Shown piece after piece: positions 1 through 7,547 of a DNA stretch of 24,906 nt. Numbering within the stretch: the stretch's first letter is position 1; every line of letters begins with the position of its first letter. The notes under the pieces are model-generated. The model searched no databases. It worked only from the letters and a program-made list of their open reading frames with translations, and was not told the origin of the DNA. The stretch covers positions 1 through 24,906 of the forward strand of contig JAHZGX010000032.1 in the NCBI GenBank assembly GCA_019420585.1. The letters are read 5' to 3'. This DNA comes from Prevotellaceae bacterium (GTDB lineage: Bacteria > Bacteroidota > Bacteroidia > Bacteroidales > Bacteroidaceae). The position numbers and the translations under genes were made by a program.

Positions 1-1
1 T

Positions 2-163
2 ACGATATGGTTCACCGACAAAGACGAACTTGGCGAAACTAAAATAGTACGCCTGTCTTCTTTGGGGCTGCATAAGAATCTTTCTCCATACAATGCTTAC
101 AAGCAGGGAAAATTGGTAAAGTTGCCGTTCTTGGGCAGTCAGTATATCAACCTAAACGACTAA
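2..163 (+). CDS. C-terminal end of a probable AAA-family ATP-binding protein (partial)
   Basis: The reading frame is open from the window edge and ends at the TAA at 161-163, giving 53 C-terminal residues. The start lies outside the window. The segment begins TIWFTDKDELGET and ends LPFLGSQYINLND. An IWFT.K...GET pattern, then a short basic stretch and an AY..GKL..LPFLG ending, resembles the tail of AAA_15/AAA_21-type ATP-binding proteins, the AbiLi-like or OLD-like ATPases often found in phage-defence islands. No Walker motif is in view, so this rests on tail resemblance only. It lies 80 bp upstream of the Fic gene on the same strand, so the two could be cotranscribed. Confidence 0.55.
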   Translation, partial: TIWFTDKDELGETKIVRLSSLGLHKNLSPYNAYKQGKLVKLPFLGSQYINLND

Positions 164-243
164 TGATTAAATAAAGGTGAACTTCTGAAACTCATGCCTG
201 GAGAAGTTAAAATCAATCCATTTAACAGTTAAAACATTAGACA

Positions 244-1344
244 ATGAATGACTTTGAAGAATATATAAGACAAGGTGAGCCTCAGAAAAGAGAAAAGGGT
301 TATGCTTGGCAGACAGCTATAGGCTTGCAGGCAGTTGATGATTTGAAACCGTCTGAATATCTAATACAAACGGCACGTCAGCATATCGAAGGTGATATAA
401 CTATCGAAGAAGCCAAGCAGCTTATTGACAGTTACTATCAGTCAAAGACCGTCAGAGCCGACATAGAAGATAGAACGGAAGAAGCCGATAAGGTTTCGGC
501 TCGTATCGCCGAGATATTATCAGAGAATACATTCACATTCTCCCCCGTAGAGTATATCACCATCCATCGTCGCCTTTTTCAGGGTATCTATAAATTTGCA
601 GGTAAGATTAGAGACTACAATATCACCAAAAAGGAATGGGTACTGAAAGGCGAAACCGTTCTGTATGCCAGTGCTGGCAGCATACGCGAAACTCTTGACT
701 ATGATTTCATGCAGGAAAAGAATTTCAGCTATAAGGATTTAAACATCAACGAGGCAATCACACATATTGCAAATTTTATATCCGGAATCTGGCAGATTCA
801 CGCTTTCGGTGAGGGAAATACCCGCACAACGGCAGTATTTACAATCAAATACCTGCGTACGTTTGGTTTTGATATCAGCAACGAAGCGTTTGCCAATCAT
901 TCCTGGTATTTCCGTAATGCCTTGGTTCGTGCCAACTACAACAATTTGGGCAAAGGCATTTACGCCACCACCGAATATATTGAGGCATTCTTTAGGAATC
1001 TCATCCTTTCCGAGCACAACGAGCTAAAGAACCGGACAATGCTTGTCCAAGAATCTTCTGCACAGGGTGCTCAAAGTGCAAACGTGTCAAGCGAAGTTGC
1101 CCCAAAGTGCAATATTTGCACTTTGAATTGCACTTTGGAAGAAATCGCTGTATTGAACTTCTTACGAGAACAGCCTAAAGCCACACAGAAAGAAATTGCT
1201 GCGCATATTGGCAAATCCGAGAGAACCGTCAAAACCATTACCGTAAATTTGACCGAAAAAGGCATCATTGAGCGTAAAAACGGCAAAAGAAACGGCTTTT
1301 GGAAGATTAAAAACGAGTCAATAATCTCTCTTAAAAAATATTAA
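244..1344 (+). CDS. Fic/DOC family protein with C-terminal winged helix
   Basis: A 366-residue protein. Fic-domain enzymes usually transfer AMP or another nucleotide-phosphate from a nucleotide to a hydroxyl of a target protein. The Fic loop is HAFGEGNTR at residues 186-194, matching HxFx(D/E)GNxR with catalytic His186, Glu190, Asn192 and Arg194. The usual second Gly is Thr193 and the terminal Arg of the classic HxFxxGNGRxxR motif is Ala197. Residues 25-70 look like an antitoxin_VbhA-type helical region, but the inhibitory S/TxxxE(G/N) motif is not clear; AIGLQA at 25-30 may be a degenerate equivalent. Residues 300-356 form a winged helix (QKEIAAHIGKSERTV), typical of Fic proteins that may bind DNA. 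A Cys/Thr-rich linker (275-297) is encoded by repeated 10-mers. The ATG at 244 begins the conserved N-terminus. The target is unknown. Family is secure; activity is inferred. Confidence 0.9.
   Translation: MNDFEEYIRQGEPQKREKGYAWQTAIGLQAVDDLKPSEYLIQTARQHIEGDITIEEAKQLIDSYYQSKTVRADIEDRTEEADKVSARIAEILSENTFTFSPVEYITIHRRLFQGIYKFAGKIRDYNITKKEWVLKGETVLYASAGSIRETLDYDFMQEKNFSYKDLNINEAITHIANFISGIWQIHAFGEGNTRTTAVFTIKYLRTFGFDISNEAFANHSWYFRNALVRANYNNLGKGIYATTEYIEAFFRNLILSEHNELKNRTMLVQESSAQGAQSANVSSEVAPKCNICTLNCTLEEIAVLNFLREQPKATQKEIAAHIGKSERTVKTITVNLTEKGIIERKNGKRNGFWKIKNESIISLKKY
1072..1148. repeat. Cluster of four CAAAGTGCAA 10-mers inside the Fic gene
   Basis: The 10-mer CAAAGTGCAA occurs at 1072-1081 and 1113-1122 on the plus strand and in inverted form at 1126-1135 and 1138-1147. 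The 1113-1122/1126-1135 pair is a perfect hairpin with a 3-base loop. The 1112-1122 copy also pairs over 11 bp with 1138-1148. The cluster encodes the low-complexity linker between the Fic domain and the winged helix. Confidence 0.8.
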
Positions 1345-1556
1345 ACAATTTCATGATTTGAAATATTCCTTCAAAAGGAGTTGGTTTCTCAGATTTTATT
1401 TGTATCTTAGCCATGTTATTCGGAATTTTTGCCTGTCTTTTAATGCAGCACAAAGATAAGTGAATTTTCTGACATGATAAAATCCTGAGTGTTTTGGTGC
1501 TCAAGAGATTATAAATAATGTAAACTATAGTGTTGCGGAATTTAAAGTTACATAAT

Positions 1557-1808
1557 ATGATACCAATACTAGAATATATTACTCAAGTTCATCATCGTAG
1601 TCAAAAAATTGATTATGTAAAACGTACTCCGTATATGGACTTGGTTGAAGATTTTATGTTCGATATGAAATCTAACAATCTTGTTTTCAACTCTGAAGAA
1701 GAAGTTTTAGAACATCTTGGCAGTGTTATTCATGAAGATATAGTATATCAAGCATTTTGTGACTTTAAAAGGAATTATAGAGCTTGGTTTCGTAGACATA
1801 ATAAATGA
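1557..1808 (+). CDS. Hypothetical protein, 83 residues
   Basis: I do not recognise a family. The frame can be extended to a GTG at 1530, but the ATG at 1557 gives a more natural start (MIPILEYITQ). The product has acidic and aromatic residues, with a basic end (KRNYRAWFRRHNK). There is no signal peptide or membrane segment. No consensus promoter is obvious in the AT-rich gap of about 210 bp after the Fic gene. It sits in the accessory block, and base use is AT-rich like the Fic gene. It could be a genuine small accessory gene or a chance frame. Confidence 0.4.
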   Translation: MIPILEYITQVHHRSQKIDYVKRTPYMDLVEDFMFDMKSNNLVFNSEEEVLEHLGSVIHEDIVYQAFCDFKRNYRAWFRRHNK

Positions 1809-2356
1809 CATACGGTTACATTCAGGCGTTTTACGGACTATAATCTGGCCAAATTAGTAAAACAGTGAAATCCCTCTTTCTTCTCTGGCCTCGCTGAATG
1901 ATGTTTTTGAAGATGTGTGTGTGGGGGGGGAATTGTATACAAATTATAGATAACAACTAAATAATATACAATTAATATCTGTTGCGCTAAGAGATTTGGT
2001 TAGGCGTGTGGGGCATTCACGGAAAATTCCCCTGCTCCAAAACTTATCGTAAATCTTGTGGAAAATAAATTATTAAGTATTGGTGTAACTATTCTCTAAC
2101 AAGGCTCTGAGCCGATAACTTTCTATCTGGTTTCTGCAACTATGTCGGAGAGGTCTGAAACAGCTAATAGTCTTAACAACTTGAATAGTTAATAGTTTAC
2201 CTCTTCAACAGATCGATTCTTCCTTCAGACAACGAAGGTAAGAATTTAGCCAGACCTATCAAAAATTTTAGGGAGATTTATTTAACGAGTACTCACCAAT
2301 CTCTTTGACGCCGCAAAGTTAGAGAATAGTTACTGTGAGACTTGCCCTCGTTTATT
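1809..2356. other. Gene-poor gap between the small ORF and the restriction-modification operon
   Basis: No convincing coding frame is seen in these 548 bases. The gap holds a GT run followed by eight Gs (about 1916-1930), a perfect 16-bp inverted repeat (2085-2100 and 2318-2333) and a hairpin of about 11 bp with one bulge at 2216-2245. A TAACTTTG sequence (minus strand, 2321-2314) straddles the right repeat, but no TTTG partner lies at the usual distance. It sits downstream of the large restriction-modification gene, which ends at 2357. Confidence 0.6.
2085..2333. repeat. Perfect 16-bp inverted repeat bounding 217 bp
   Basis: GTAACTATTCTCTAAC at 2085-2100 is exactly reverse-complemented at 2318-2333 (GTTAGAGAATAGTTAC). 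Matching stops abruptly on both sides. The arm length equals that of the inverted repeat upstream of the same operon, but the sequence differs. The enclosed 2101-2317 has no clear gene. It may be a second invertible segment or a relic of one. Confidence 0.7.
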
Positions 2357-5300
2357 TTACATTGGTTTTATCATTGATTCTATGAAAGAGATTTCTTCTT
2401 CTGAAAGACCGTATTTAGCATAAAGTTGAGTATCTATTTCGGGAATGCTCTTGCTCCAGTCAATGTCACTAATGGGTGTGAAGTCTTGCATTGGTACATT
2501 TGTCCACGTATTTTGGGGATTGTGCTGCGTTGCTTTTAATGTACCTAACATGCATCTAGCAAATTTTGACTTGACGTATTTCAAACACGCAGATGCCTCT
2601 TGAGCAGAAGCAAATCTGCCGATGCTTAGGAAGGTATCCGTGTGTCCGATTACCGGTGTGCCGATTACCGGTGTGCCGATTACCGGTGTGCTGAGCACCT
2701 CGCCTATAGCACCAGTTCCGTTTGCTTCGGGGACAAATACATTATAATGGTCTAAATAGTTACAATATTGAAGATATTCCGCTTTAATCCAACGTATTTC
2801 TCGCTTACTATTGATTCGTCCCATAATTTTAACACTTTTTCCGTTGCACTCTGATTCAGATTTCAGGAAGATTTCAGGAAGATTTTCAAAGGCATTAGAA
2901 GTAATTTTGGTAGCAGTCCCTTTACCTTGAACTATCCTAATTTTTGGAAACCTCTCCAAAGCGATATTAGAAAACCTATAAATTCCTTGGGGTGACACCA
3001 ATTCTGCAAACTCTCCCGATACAAACGAAAAATGGTGAGTTACTTTGTTTAGAATTGTTGTTAGTTCGGGGAATTCAGAGAAAAATTCTATTGCCCCAAA
3101 TTCTTTGTTTGCATTTCTGAAACCTATCGCGACTCCTCCCTTTATATCAACCGAGGGAAATATTTCACTTGATTTTTGGAAATAGTCAACTACTTTGAAA
3201 TGAGTGTCGGAAAGCATCTGTTCCATCCATTCCATCGGTGTTTGACCGGCCTTGAATAAATAGCGACCGGGAGTAATTAATGTTACAATAGGAGATAGAT
3301 TAAATGCTGCGTTGTAGAATAGATGGTAGATGGGGGCTTTACGGGTGCTTTCGCCTTCTTCCTGATACGGTGGATTCCCCACTATCGCATTGATTTTCAT
3401 ATTCTTTATTCCTGTTCTTTCTGTGATGAATTTATTTACCTGCTTGATGAAATGCTCAGGTTTGTTTTTGATTTGGTTGATTAAGTCCTCAAAGTAGCGG
3501 GTGTTTACCTTCGCTTTACGAAAGCCGATGAGGGTGCGTTTGGTAATGCTCTTTGCCATCGGAGTTTTACAGATGACAAAGATGTTTTCCGCTACTACCT
3601 TGTCCCATATCTTCTGTTCATCCTCTATGCTTGACACTGAAAACAGGGAGTTCTTGCCCCTTGTACGGTAAATGCTGTATGCCATATATAAAGGGTATAA
3701 TCCGGATTTGGAATTGATTTCAAGAATCCGGGAATCTGGGGCAAAGACATTGGATGTCACTTCGTCCCGATCAATGAAACGAGGCTCGGATAAAGTGGTT
3801 TCATAACCCTTTTCAAAGAAGTTATATCCTCCCAAACAATCGCCAAGGTGCATGTTCACCACACGCCAAGGCGTAAGCACCGTTTCCTTGTCGGGATTGC
3901 GGAATGTGCTGAATATATCCGTTATACGCTCGATGCGTTCTTCCACGCTCAGTTTGTCCGCAGCGCGAGCCATGGCACGGATACGCTTGCCTGCTGCACA
4001 GAATATCTCCGGGTCATAGTATTTCTTGATGCTGTTGAACTTCTGCTTGGTCACGCCCTTGGGCATGAACTCTTCCCACGATTGCGGGTCGATGAGCGAA
4101 GCGAAGTTGTCAATCGTTATCTCCTGCTCTTCGTCTTGTAGTTGACTATCGCCGACTTCCTCCTCGCCAGGCAGAGAGCAAGAACTCTTTCTCTCTGCCC
4201 TTGCTTCGTTCGTCAGTTCTGCCCCATAAATCAACAATGGCATACGGATGGAGATACCCCGAAGAATGGAGATTGCAGCCTCGCGGTTCTCCTTTTTCTT
4301 TTTCAGTTCTGCAAGTCGTTGTTTCTCTTCCTCTGTCAAAGGTTGTTTGTCCCTGCCTCTCTTCTTGGATTTCTTTTCAAGGTCTTCAAGTTCCTCGTAT
4401 TGCTCATCGGTCAGTCCTTGGTTGTTGATGTCCACCTGATTGGTCTTTGGCATTGCCTTGGTCTGGCCGATAATCTTTTTCAGGTCGTCAAACTCCTGCA
4501 ATTCCAAGTCGTTGAGCTTCATCAACTCATCATTATACAGGCTCCTGTCCTCAAAACCGTTGCGGACAACCCTTTCCACATAAACACGTTTAAGCTGCTC
4601 CAACATCTTGGGTACATCGAACTGGCTCATCTTGGAGCCTTCGATGGAGATAATCGGACAGAAGTTCAGGAACTCACCCATAATCTTGCGGTCGTTCCCA
4701 CTGGTCTTTCCTGCCTTAGAGGAAATCTTCGCTGTCTCGGCAATAACTTTCAGTGTCCTGTCGGGAGCAAAGTCAAACACATAACACTGTTCCTTGACGC
4801 GTCCGTTGATGGTGGCAGGCGTCTGTACACGGAAGATGGTCTGCATATAACTTGATGCAGCGGTATTATAAGAGCCGGACAACATGAATACGCCCGTCCA
4901 CGCCTTGACACTGACACCCGTGGTCAATCGTCCGCAAGACAAGGTAATGGTACGGGTGGCATCAGGGTCTTTGCCGATGGCTTCTTCCACCGCAGCAAGA
5001 GCATCCTTGCTCTCTTCGTCCTCGTCACCGTCTCCTGCCACATTCACCACCTTGAAATGCTGGAATACAGGATGTGATTGTAGTAAAGCACTCATGGCAC
5101 GAGCCTCCTTCACACCAGGCAACATCCATAGCGTATGACGGAAGATGTTGCGGTATTCCTCGTTGGCAAACGGATAGCAACTGTCTTTGTCCTCTTCGGC
5201 CAAAAGGTTCAAGAAAGCGCTGACATCCTTTTCATGGATAAAGTTTCCTCCTTCATTGACCCGGAAAAACTCGCGGAAGTTGAAAGCCACATCTTCATCC

Positions 5301-6427
5301 ACAAACTCATGGAGCAACCGTCCGAGGTCGTAGGTATAGATGTTCATCGTGGGCAGGGAGGCGTATGGATTCGGATCACCGAAATGAGTCAAATCCCATG
5401 AAGCCTTTGCACGTTGCTCCATCACATAATCCCAGGTGTAAATCTCATCCTCCTTGAAGTCATCCAACAGGTTGAACGGAGTACCGGAAAGGCGCAGTAT
5501 CTTGGTATTTGTTTTTGTCAGTTCCTGCATGACCGCCCTGCCGAGTTCCGTCTGTGTCCCTTCGTGCGCCTCGTCTACGATGATGCAATCCCAAGCGGTG
5601 GCAAACACTTCATTGTTCTTGTCAAAATTGCCGCCCACAAGTTCAGAACCACGCAAGTCCTGCATGGAAGCGAAATACACATATTGGCATTTGCCCTGTT
5701 TTGCTCTCGCTTCAAGTGAGGCATGGCTGTCACCGTTGTTCTTTGAACCGTATGCAAAACCGGGACTGTCATAGAATATCTTGCCGAAATCCTCGAACCA
5801 GCCGCTATCCACCACAGGGCGATGAGTAAGAATCAAAGTGCGGCTGAAATCCATGTCCTTCACCACCTGCAATGCCGACAATGTCTTTCCGAAACGCATC
5901 TTGGCATTCCAAAGCATCTGATTGCCTTTCCTGAATTGCTTCTTGGTCTTTTCAATGGCTTCTCGCTGTTCCGGGCGGAATACAACCGGTGTTTTGTCGT
6001 GTGAGACCTCGGCCGAAGACAACGATTCACGCCCTTCCTTTACGGCCGTTATTGCCCGCTTAACGGTTTCAAGGTCGGTGATGAACCACTCGTTGGCTTT
6101 GTTCTCGGTATCAAAAACCTTTTTCCTGATGCCGGAACGCTCCAGAACATTATGCACTTCCTTGTCGTTGAAAGAGCACAAGCCCTTTTTGCTGTTGTAT
6201 ATGGTAAGTTCCGTATATAAGAGGTCGTATGCGATACCAGCCGTCTGTGTATATTGGTTGATGCGTTTCTTCGCGGACTCGTTGAGAGCCTTGCTGTTCG
6301 GAGCAAGACCGAAGACATTGTCATTGTCACAAGTGGCCTCGCCCACTTTCAGACATCCCCGATGTGCTGCATCATTGATGCGGAACACATATATCAGTTT
6401 TAATTTTAGTGAAGATGTGAATTTCAT
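2357..6427 (-). CDS. Single-chain restriction-modification enzyme: GIY-YIG-like nuclease, DEAH helicase, Eco57I-type N6-adenine methyltransferase
   Basis: A 1356-residue protein. Residues about 10-130 resemble a GIY-YIG/T5orf172 nuclease (LIYVFRI at 11-17, LKVGEA at 26-31, KKRINQYT at 53-60, DKEVHNVL at 88-95). An SF2 helicase follows: Walker A MRFGKT 177-182, DEAH 285-288, SGTPF 314-318, and a motif VI-like QTIFRVQ 529-535. A charged helical coupler spans roughly 600-770. The methyltransferase has a motif I-like LEINSKSGLYPLY (902-914) and the catalytic NPPY (1018-1021), which marks amino-methylation of adenine. The C-terminal ~300 residues look like a target-recognition region with the usual ATQ..NTW..VPMQDF ending (1299-1316). 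The order nuclease-helicase-methylase-recognition is that of Type ISP enzymes such as LlaGI, which instead carry an Mrr-like nuclease. It follows the methylase-like gene by 84 bp. Domains are clear; restriction activity is inferred. Confidence 0.88.
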   Translation of the reverse strand: MKFTSSLKLKLIYVFRINDAAHRGCLKVGEATCDNDNVFGLAPNSKALNESAKKRINQYTQTAGIAYDLLYTELTIYNSKKGLCSFNDKEVHNVLERSGIRKKVFDTENKANEWFITDLETVKRAITAVKEGRESLSSAEVSHDKTPVVFRPEQREAIEKTKKQFRKGNQMLWNAKMRFGKTLSALQVVKDMDFSRTLILTHRPVVDSGWFEDFGKIFYDSPGFAYGSKNNGDSHASLEARAKQGKCQYVYFASMQDLRGSELVGGNFDKNNEVFATAWDCIIVDEAHEGTQTELGRAVMQELTKTNTKILRLSGTPFNLLDDFKEDEIYTWDYVMEQRAKASWDLTHFGDPNPYASLPTMNIYTYDLGRLLHEFVDEDVAFNFREFFRVNEGGNFIHEKDVSAFLNLLAEEDKDSCYPFANEEYRNIFRHTLWMLPGVKEARAMSALLQSHPVFQHFKVVNVAGDGDEDEESKDALAAVEEAIGKDPDATRTITLSCGRLTTGVSVKAWTGVFMLSGSYNTAASSYMQTIFRVQTPATINGRVKEQCYVFDFAPDRTLKVIAETAKISSKAGKTSGNDRKIMGEFLNFCPIISIEGSKMSQFDVPKMLEQLKRVYVERVVRNGFEDRSLYNDELMKLNDLELQEFDDLKKIIGQTKAMPKTNQVDINNQGLTDEQYEELEDLEKKSKKRGRDKQPLTEEEKQRLAELKKKKENREAAISILRGISIRMPLLIYGAELTNEARAERKSSCSLPGEEEVGDSQLQDEEQEITIDNFASLIDPQSWEEFMPKGVTKQKFNSIKKYYDPEIFCAAGKRIRAMARAADKLSVEERIERITDIFSTFRNPDKETVLTPWRVVNMHLGDCLGGYNFFEKGYETTLSEPRFIDRDEVTSNVFAPDSRILEINSKSGLYPLYMAYSIYRTRGKNSLFSVSSIEDEQKIWDKVVAENIFVICKTPMAKSITKRTLIGFRKAKVNTRYFEDLINQIKNKPEHFIKQVNKFITERTGIKNMKINAIVGNPPYQEEGESTRKAPIYHLFYNAAFNLSPIVTLITPGRYLFKAGQTPMEWMEQMLSDTHFKVVDYFQKSSEIFPSVDIKGGVAIGFRNANKEFGAIEFFSEFPELTTILNKVTHHFSFVSGEFAELVSPQGIYRFSNIALERFPKIRIVQGKGTATKITSNAFENLPEIFLKSESECNGKSVKIMGRINSKREIRWIKAEYLQYCNYLDHYNVFVPEANGTGAIGEVLSTPVIGTPVIGTPVIGHTDTFLSIGRFASAQEASACLKYVKSKFARCMLGTLKATQHNPQNTWTNVPMQDFTPISDIDWSKSIPEIDTQLYAKYGLSEEEISFIESMIKPM
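2646..2690. repeat. Three perfect 15-bp tandem repeats in the recognition region
   Basis: The unit CCGATTACCGGTGTG is repeated exactly three times (2646-2660, 2661-2675, 2676-2690). On the minus strand it encodes TPVIG x3 at residues 1247-1261. The period is a multiple of three, so copy-number change would lengthen or shorten the protein by five residues without a frameshift. Confidence 0.92.
2859..2880. repeat. 11-bp tandem duplication in the recognition region
   Basis: GATTTCAGGAA occurs twice in tandem (2859-2869, 2870-2880), followed by a partial third copy (GATTT). It lies within the coding sequence of the 1356-residue enzyme. Because 11 is not a multiple of three, gain or loss of a unit would shift the frame and cut off the last ~170 residues. 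Confidence 0.8.
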
Positions 6428-6511
6428 GCTGCACTATTTTTAACTTTGTTAAGAATCACTCTCATCTCGGCATGGCTGGAACAAGTTCCGCTCTACTCTC
6501 GACTTAACCGT

Positions 6512-7528
6512 TTATTTTATGAGGTCAATAAATCGGATTCGTCTTCCCAACTTGCCCGTTTTAGGATCTTTGGCCCGCCAGTCCTTGATTTGGCAATAGA
6601 TACCATTATGCCTGCGGATGTCATCTTTCTGACAGCCTTCGCATTGACTGACATCTTCCCTTGTCCCGAACAACTCAACGACAACGGTTCGGCGTTCACC
6701 GCAGCTGTTCGGCACGACACCTTTAAGCCCGTCCATCTGCCAGACGTTCCACGAAATGATGTAGGCGATGTGATTGATGGATTTCAGCAAGGGCCGCCTG
6801 CCGAATTTTTGTTGATAGTATTCGATAAAGGAGACAAGCATGGATTCACGGGCAATCAGCAAATTGTCTCCTTGCCATTCGTATGCGTAAATGCTCTTAT
6901 ACGCTTCCTGCGCCCATTCCAGCCATTCACCGGAAGTTTCCGTGTTTTCACCAACTACCCGCAACTTGCGGTCAAGCAATCCGATACGTTTCTCTATCGG
7001 AATAGCCTCTCCGCTTGTGGTATCATACCGGCTTATAATATAAGGGGCTTCCCCGCAGGTTATCTCCAGCCGGTTGTCACGTACATAATCTTTCCAAGTC
7101 TTACCTTCCGGGAATTGAATTTTCTCTGAGTTGGGTCTCCACCGATGACAACCCTGTTCGTCGGTGTACTCCGTATTGAACACATCCTTTCTTCCAAACC
7201 ATGCTTCATCGATCAGGTTGTTCTGCGCATTGCATATCCATGACGGAGTGAACACCTCTGCCATTTCTCGCGAACGTGCGGTTTGGGTATCACGACTTTT
7301 GAGAATACGCGGCATGATGACATGCCCGTTATCTCCGGTAATAAGACAGGGAAGAATTGGCGAATCATATTGATACCCTTCGCCCAGATATTCATAATCG
7401 GAAGTAGCCCAAAAGATATTGCGCTGAATATCCTCCTTGCTCGTTGTATGGTCTTTGAGCAAGATATTCAACAGTTCGGGCGAAAGCCGAAAGATACAAT
7501 CTTCCAATATATCAACTTCAACAGACAT
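6512..7528 (-). CDS. Methyltransferase-like partner protein ('restriction endonuclease subunit M' type)
   Basis: A 338-residue protein and the first gene of the leftward operon; the ATG is at 7528. It resembles gamma-class N6-adenine methyltransferase cores. EVFTPSWICN (about residues 91-100) looks like the motif X region (G.FYTP), LEITCGEAPYI like motif I (LEP.CG.G), and YEWQGDNLLIARE like the acidic-loop region. Where an NPPY/F would be expected I see only SWNVWQMDG, so the catalytic tetrad appears absent. Proteins of this type are usually annotated as a restriction subunit M in Bacteroidetes. I infer a SAM-binding or DNA-recognition partner of the downstream enzyme, which has an intact NPPY, or a specificity or regulatory subunit. 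A group of cysteines near residues 298-300 (SQCEGC) might bind metal, but this is weak. Confidence 0.75.
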   Translation of the reverse strand: MSVEVDILEDCIFRLSPELLNILLKDHTTSKEDIQRNIFWATSDYEYLGEGYQYDSPILPCLITGDNGHVIMPRILKSRDTQTARSREMAEVFTPSWICNAQNNLIDEAWFGRKDVFNTEYTDEQGCHRWRPNSEKIQFPEGKTWKDYVRDNRLEITCGEAPYIISRYDTTSGEAIPIEKRIGLLDRKLRVVGENTETSGEWLEWAQEAYKSIYAYEWQGDNLLIARESMLVSFIEYYQQKFGRRPLLKSINHIAYIISWNVWQMDGLKGVVPNSCGERRTVVVELFGTREDVSQCEGCQKDDIRRHNGIYCQIKDWRAKDPKTGKLGRRIRFIDLIK

Positions 7529-7547
7529 CTTAGTCGGGTTTATGAGT

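Noticed and set aside
1451..1458. Leftward TATCTTTG promoter box after the Fic gene
   Set aside because: There is no TTTG at a suitable distance and no gene on that strand to serve.
1321..1512. 9-bp inverted match ATAATCTCT (1321-1329) and AGAGATTAT (1504-1512) as another invertible segment
   Set aside because: Nine bases at this distance can arise by chance, the flanks do not match, and no gene start is suitably placed.
1916..1930. GT run followed by eight Gs as a slipped-strand contingency tract
   Set aside because: It is not inside a gene and not at promoter spacing for any feature I can support.
1989..1999. AAGAGATTTGG shared with the right arm and flank of the promoter switch (7730-7740)
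   Set aside because: Only 11 bases in direct orientation, without the other half-site; probably chance.
3848..4855. Long open frames on the plus strand opposite the restriction-modification gene
   Set aside because: They mirror the conserved minus-strand coding sequence, lack start signals and encode no recognisable domain.
6440..6452. Rightward TAACTTTG and a small hairpin in the gap between the two operon genes
   Set aside because: It points against the operon, has no -33 partner, and the 5-bp stem is too weak to call a terminator.
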